This document shows, piece by piece, positions 5,842 to 8,096 of a stretch of 8,096 nt of DNA (the stretch's first letter is position 1; each line of letters starts with the position of its first letter). The DNA is taken from the NCBI GenBank assembly GCA_900544475.1, contig UQVU01000082.1:1-8096 (forward strand), given 5' to 3'. The notes beneath the pieces were generated by a model. That model saw nothing but the letters and a program-made list of their open reading frames with translations, had not been told where the DNA came from and did no database searches. The translations under genes and the position numbers were made by a program. This DNA is from an uncultured Butyricicoccus sp. (GTDB lineage: Bacteria; Bacillota; Clostridia; Oscillospirales; Butyricicoccaceae).

Positions 5842-5860
5842 GTGTGCACGCGCACGCACA
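5842..5860 (+). repeat. Alternating purine-pyrimidine tract with dyad symmetry
   Basis: Nineteen bases alternate purine and pyrimidine without a break. The last 18 (TGTGC at 5843-5847, GCGC core, GCACA at 5856-5860) form a dyad with 7 of 9 matched pairs centred at 5851.5. It lies between the malic enzyme terminator and the iolE promoter, where no gene is seen. It may be a regulator site or a Z-DNA-prone tract. Confidence 0.35.
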
Positions 5861-5882
5861 GTTGCAAACAGACCGGGAAACG

Positions 5883-5900
5883 GCATCTTGCACAAGCTGC
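5883..5900 (+). promoter_or_regulatory. Imperfect 18-bp dyad upstream of the iolE promoter
   Basis: GCATCTTG (5883-5890) and CAAGCTGC (5893-5900) mirror each other around CA, with one mismatched pair. The dyad ends 18 bases before the -35 box, a plausible place for an activator or an upstream repressor half. Its centre is 40 bases from that of the dyad at 5843-5860, though the two sequences differ. Confidence 0.35.
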
Positions 5901-5918
5901 GTCCGATAAAAAATGCGT

Positions 5919-5947
5919 TTGACATTTAACGTGCATAAGGGTACAAT
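5919..5947 (+). promoter_or_regulatory. Strong promoter of iolE
   Basis: A perfect TTGACA (5919-5924) is followed after 17 bases by TACAAT (5942-5947, 5 of 6). It is the closest to consensus of the five promoters in the window. Transcription would start near 5954, so the AGGAG at 5948-5952 before ATG 5960 would not be transcribed. Confidence 0.82.
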
Positions 5948-5997
5948 AGGAGTATCAAAATGTGTTTGTTTATGTGCAGACGCAGAGAGAAGATTAT

Positions 5998-6003
5998 GGA
6001 GGG
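5998..6003 (+). promoter_or_regulatory. Ribosome binding site that sets the iolE start
   Basis: GGAGGG at 5998-6003 lies 7 bases before ATG 6011. Upstream in-frame ATGs at 5960, 5972 and 5996 have no good site of their own within the predicted transcript and add residues without family similarity. Confidence 0.8.
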
Positions 6004-6010
6004 AATAACT

Positions 6011-6940
6011 ATGTTAGATCCGAAGAAAGTAAGACTGGGTATCTGCCCGATCGGCTGGTCCAATGATGATATGTGGGATCTCGGCGACGAGAACACCTTC
6101 CAGCAGTGCATCTCTGAGATGAAGCTCGCTGGTTTCGACGGCTGCGAAGTCGGCCATAAGTACCCGGAAGACAAGACCGTCCTCAAGCACATGCTGGACG
6201 CCCGCAACCTGACCATCGCTTCCAAGTGGTTCTCCTCTTTCCTGGTTGACAAGCCGTACGAAGAGGTAGAGGCTGAGTTCGTTAAGGAGCTCGAGTACCT
6301 GTCCTACGTTGGCGCTACCGCTATCAACGTTTCCGAGCAGTCCGGCTCTATCCAGGGCCAGCTCGACACCCCGGTTCTGGACGACAAGAAGCGCGTTCTG
6401 ACCGACGAGGAGTGGGATCGCTTCACCACCGGTCTCAACAAGCTGGGCAAGCTGTCCATGGAGAAGTACGGCATCCGCACCTGCTTCCATCATCACATGG
6501 GCACCGTATGCCAGACCGTTGAAGAGACCACCCGTCTGATGGAGAACACCGACCCGAAGTACGTATTCCTGTGCTTCGATACCGGCCACTTCACCTTCGC
6601 AGGCGAGGATCCGGTAAAGATGCTCGAGAAGTTCGCTGACCGCGTTGGCCACGTTCATCTGAAGAACATGCGTATGCCGCTCGTTGAGAAGGCTCGCGCT
6701 GAGCACTGGTCCTTCCTGGACGCTGTCCGCGCCGGCGCTTTCACCGTACCGGGCGATCCGGACGGCTGCGTAGAGTTCGACAAGGTATTCGACCTGCTTG
6801 ACAAGGCTGGCTACACCGGCTGGATCATGGTCGAGGCTGAGCAGGACCCGGCTAAGGCTAACCCGTTTGAGTACGCTAAGATGGGCCGTGAGTACATCAC
6901 CAAGCACACCGGTCTCGGCGGCGAGGTTGTCCTCAAGTAA
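6011..6940 (+). CDS. iolE: Inosose dehydratase (myo-inosose-2 dehydratase)
   Basis: This 309-residue TIM-barrel protein closely resembles IolE, which dehydrates 2-keto-myo-inositol to a trihydroxycyclohexanedione, the second step of myo-inositol breakdown. Recognisable stretches are LGICPIGWSNDDM at residues 9-21, ENTFQQCISEM at 27-37, GCEVGHKYP at 44-52, SEQ with SIQG at 108-116, HHHMGT at 160-165, DTGH at 190-193, HVHLKN at 214-219, FTVPGD at 244-249 and VEAEQDPAKANP at 274-285. The His, Asp and Glu positions expected to hold the metal are all kept. The length is close to the family norm of about 300. It stands alone: none of the other inositol genes (iolA, B, C, D, G) is in the window. Codon bias like that of transketolase and a near-consensus promoter suggest high expression. 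A related sugar isomerase or epimerase role is possible. Confidence 0.9.
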   Translation: MLDPKKVRLGICPIGWSNDDMWDLGDENTFQQCISEMKLAGFDGCEVGHKYPEDKTVLKHMLDARNLTIASKWFSSFLVDKPYEEVEAEFVKELEYLSYVGATAINVSEQSGSIQGQLDTPVLDDKKRVLTDEEWDRFTTGLNKLGKLSMEKYGIRTCFHHHMGTVCQTVEETTRLMENTDPKYVFLCFDTGHFTFAGEDPVKMLEKFADRVGHVHLKNMRMPLVEKARAEHWSFLDAVRAGAFTVPGDPDGCVEFDKVFDLLDKAGYTGWIMVEAEQDPAKANPFEYAKMGREYITKHTGLGGEVVLK

Positions 6941-6958
6941 TTTCATATTACTGCATAC

Positions 6959-6983
6959 AGGGGCGGCGCAAGCCGCCCTTTTT
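6959..6983 (+). terminator. Terminator of iolE
   Basis: GGGCGGC (6961-6967) and GCCGCCC (6972-6978) form a perfect 7-base-pair stem closed by a GCAA tetraloop. The outer A6959-T6980 and G6960-T6979 pairs extend it, and five Ts follow at 6979-6983. Confidence 0.9.
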
Positions 6984-6988
6984 GCGCG

Positions 6989-7025
6989 AAAAAATACCCC
7001 GATGCGTCTGCTGCACCGGGGTATT
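6989..7025 (-). terminator. Terminator of the amylase-family gene
   Basis: AATACCCCG (6993-7001) and CGGGGTATT (7017-7025) form a perfect 9-base-pair stem. The A-run 6989-6994 reads as a T-run after the hairpin on the - strand. A further inner pairing (TGC 7003-7005 with GCA 7013-7015) is possible. It lies 19 bases past the amylase stop and back to back with the iolE terminator. Confidence 0.85.
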
Positions 7026-7044
7026 CGTGTGTTTTCAGGGAAAA

Positions 7045-8096
7045 TCAGCACTCGCACTTCCAGAAGAACGCCGAGCAGGGAGGCAGCTCGCTTCCGCCGC
7101 CGAAGTCGTGCATTTTTCCGGTGATGAGGTCTACTGCGCGGCCGCAGCGGGCATCGAAATGCGCGGTATAGGGCTGGTCGTCAATGTTGACCGCGATGAG
7201 CACGCGCTCGCCGTCTGCACACCGTTCCCAGATGCACTGCTTGTTGGTGAGGACGAGCTGCTTGAAGTCGCCGCAGCACAGAGCGCGGCTTTCGCGGTGC
7301 GCCTTCGCCATGGCGGCGATGGTGTCGGTCAGCTCGTTCCACTCGGGCGCGTCGAACGAGGGCCGCAGCGCATCGTCGCCCTGCTGCTTGGTGCCCTCGG
7401 CGCCCCACTCACTGCCGTAATAGATGCACGGAATGCCCGGCATGCCGAACAGCAGCGCGTAGATAAGCGGCAGATGGCGGCGGTTCTGGAGGATGGACGC
7501 CACGCGGGTGACATCGTGGTTGTCAACGAACGAGAGCAGATGCTTGCCGCGGTACAGCGTCCAGTTTTCCGGGCCGAACTGCCGCAGCAGGGAATGGGTG
7601 ATCTCGAACAGGTTGTAGCTGTTCATCGAGGAATACAGGCCCTTGTAGCACTCATAGTTCGTGCAGGAATGCAGCATATTGTCCCCGACGAACTGGTTGT
7701 AGTCGCCGTGGAGCAGCTCGCCCACGAGGAAGAAATCCGAGCCGAACGAGTCGCAGAACGCGCGGAGCTGACGGATGAAGTCCTTGTCGAGGCAGTAGGC
7801 GACGTCGAGCCGCAGACCGTCGATGCCGAATTCGTCCTTCCACAGGCGGATGCAGTCGAAGATGTGATGCACGACCGCGGGATTGCGCAGGTTGAGCTTG
7901 ACAAGCTCAAAGTGCCCCTCCCAGCCCTCGTACCAGAAGCCGTCGTTGTAGTTTGAGTTGCCCTCGAACGAGATGTGGAACCAGTCCTTGTATGGGGAAT
8001 CCCATTTCTTCTCCTGCACATCCTTAAATGCCCAGAAGCCTCGTCCCACATGGTTAAATACACCATCCAGTACAATTTTTACGTTATGTTTATGCA
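7045..8096 (-). CDS. GH13 alpha-amylase family glycoside hydrolase (5' part beyond the window)
   Basis: About 350 residues are visible, ending at TGA (7045-7047 complement). The reading frame is open through the right edge, so the N-terminus is missing. All four classic GH13 regions are seen: region I DGVFNHVG (codons 8067-8044), region II GLRLDVAY with the nucleophile Asp at 7806-7804, region III FLVGELLHG with the acid/base Glu at 7719-7717, and region IV FVDNHD with the stabilising Asp at 7515-7513. CIYYGSEWGAEG follows, then a smaller C-terminal beta domain of about 75 residues. The enzyme should cleave alpha-1,4-glucosidic bonds in maltodextrin or related glucans. The style resembles cytoplasmic neopullulanase or maltogenic types, but subfamily and location cannot be fixed without the N-terminus. 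A GTG at 8049-8047 can look like a start but is the Val of region I. It converges on iolE. Confidence 0.93.
   Translation of the reverse strand, partial: HKHNVKIVLDGVFNHVGRGFWAFKDVQEKKWDSPYKDWFHISFEGNSNYNDGFWYEGWEGHFELVKLNLRNPAVVHHIFDCIRLWKDEFGIDGLRLDVAYCLDKDFIRQLRAFCDSFGSDFFLVGELLHGDYNQFVGDNMLHSCTNYECYKGLYSSMNSYNLFEITHSLLRQFGPENWTLYRGKHLLSFVDNHDVTRVASILQNRRHLPLIYALLFGMPGIPCIYYGSEWGAEGTKQQGDDALRPSFDAPEWNELTDTIAAMAKAHRESRALCCGDFKQLVLTNKQCIWERCADGERVLIAVNIDDQPYTAHFDARCGRAVDLITGKMHDFGGGSELPPCSAFFWKCEC

Noticed and set aside
4537..5925. A 462-codon - strand open frame over malic enzyme
   Set aside because: It is in the same codon-register shadow position. The product is rich in Arg, Ala, Asp and Val with no family signature, and it runs across the malic enzyme terminator.
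317..6940. A single inositol/pentose pathway operon running from transketolase to iolE
   Set aside because: At least three strong terminators and separate promoters break the stretch into independent units, and the lipoprotein and MATE genes have no evident link to that chemistry.
6014..7057. A 347-codon - strand open frame over iolE
   Set aside because: This is a codon-bias shadow of iolE that also crosses two terminators. No family motif is seen.
6982..7956. A 324-codon + strand open frame opposite the amylase gene
   Set aside because: It is in exact register with the - strand GH13 gene, whose four catalytic regions are unmistakable. The + frame has no signature and begins inside the terminator hairpins.
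8047..8049. GTG as the start of the amylase-family gene
   Set aside because: The frame continues upstream to the window edge and encodes the front half of GH13 region I (DGVFNH), so this GTG is an internal Val codon.
1..8096. Mobile element, phage, CRISPR, toxin-antitoxin or defence system
   Set aside because: No transposase, integrase, direct-repeat array, terminal repeats, tRNA or typical small gene pair is visible; all recognisable genes are metabolic or transport genes.

Overview
The window looks like ordinary chromosome from a Gram-positive anaerobe of the class Clostridia, perhaps a GC-rich gut member of Oscillospirales. The clues are a transketolase split into two short subunits, a lipobox lipoprotein, strong GGAGG-type ribosome sites, sigma-A-like promoters with 17-base spacers and many factor-independent terminators. 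The taxonomic guess is an inference; there is no rRNA or other marker gene here.

Left to right on the + strand: the charged 3' end of an unrecognised gene (3-221); a two-gene transketolase operon (317-2155) with its own promoter, structured leader and terminator; a monocistronic unknown lipoprotein (2332-2994) with promoter, operator-like dyad and terminator; a MATE-family multidrug exporter (3097-4458); a short-form malic enzyme (4582-5754); and a solitary inosose dehydratase, iolE (6011-6940), behind a near-consensus promoter. A GH13 alpha-amylase family gene runs on the - strand from 7045 past the right edge. It converges on iolE, and two oppositely oriented terminators separate them.

The metabolic theme is central carbon use: pentose phosphate interconversion (transketolase), malate to pyruvate (malic enzyme), one step of myo-inositol breakdown (iolE) and alpha-glucan or maltodextrin hydrolysis (amylase). 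Except for the transketolase pair, each gene appears to be its own transcription unit, so the neighbours need not act together. The transketolase genes and iolE share a codon style (AAG, GAC, AAC, GCT, GTT, GGT, CCG) that suggests high expression. The lipoprotein uses minor codons such as AGG, AGA and GGG.

No transposase, integrase, tRNA, CRISPR array, phage gene, toxin-antitoxin pair or defence gene is visible, and I find no convincing new multi-gene system. The points most worth a second look are the lone, apparently highly expressed iolE with two upstream dyads, the structured transketolase leader, the operator-like dyad over the lipoprotein promoter, and the lipoprotein itself. Several long open frames antisense to the real genes come from codon bias and are rejected.
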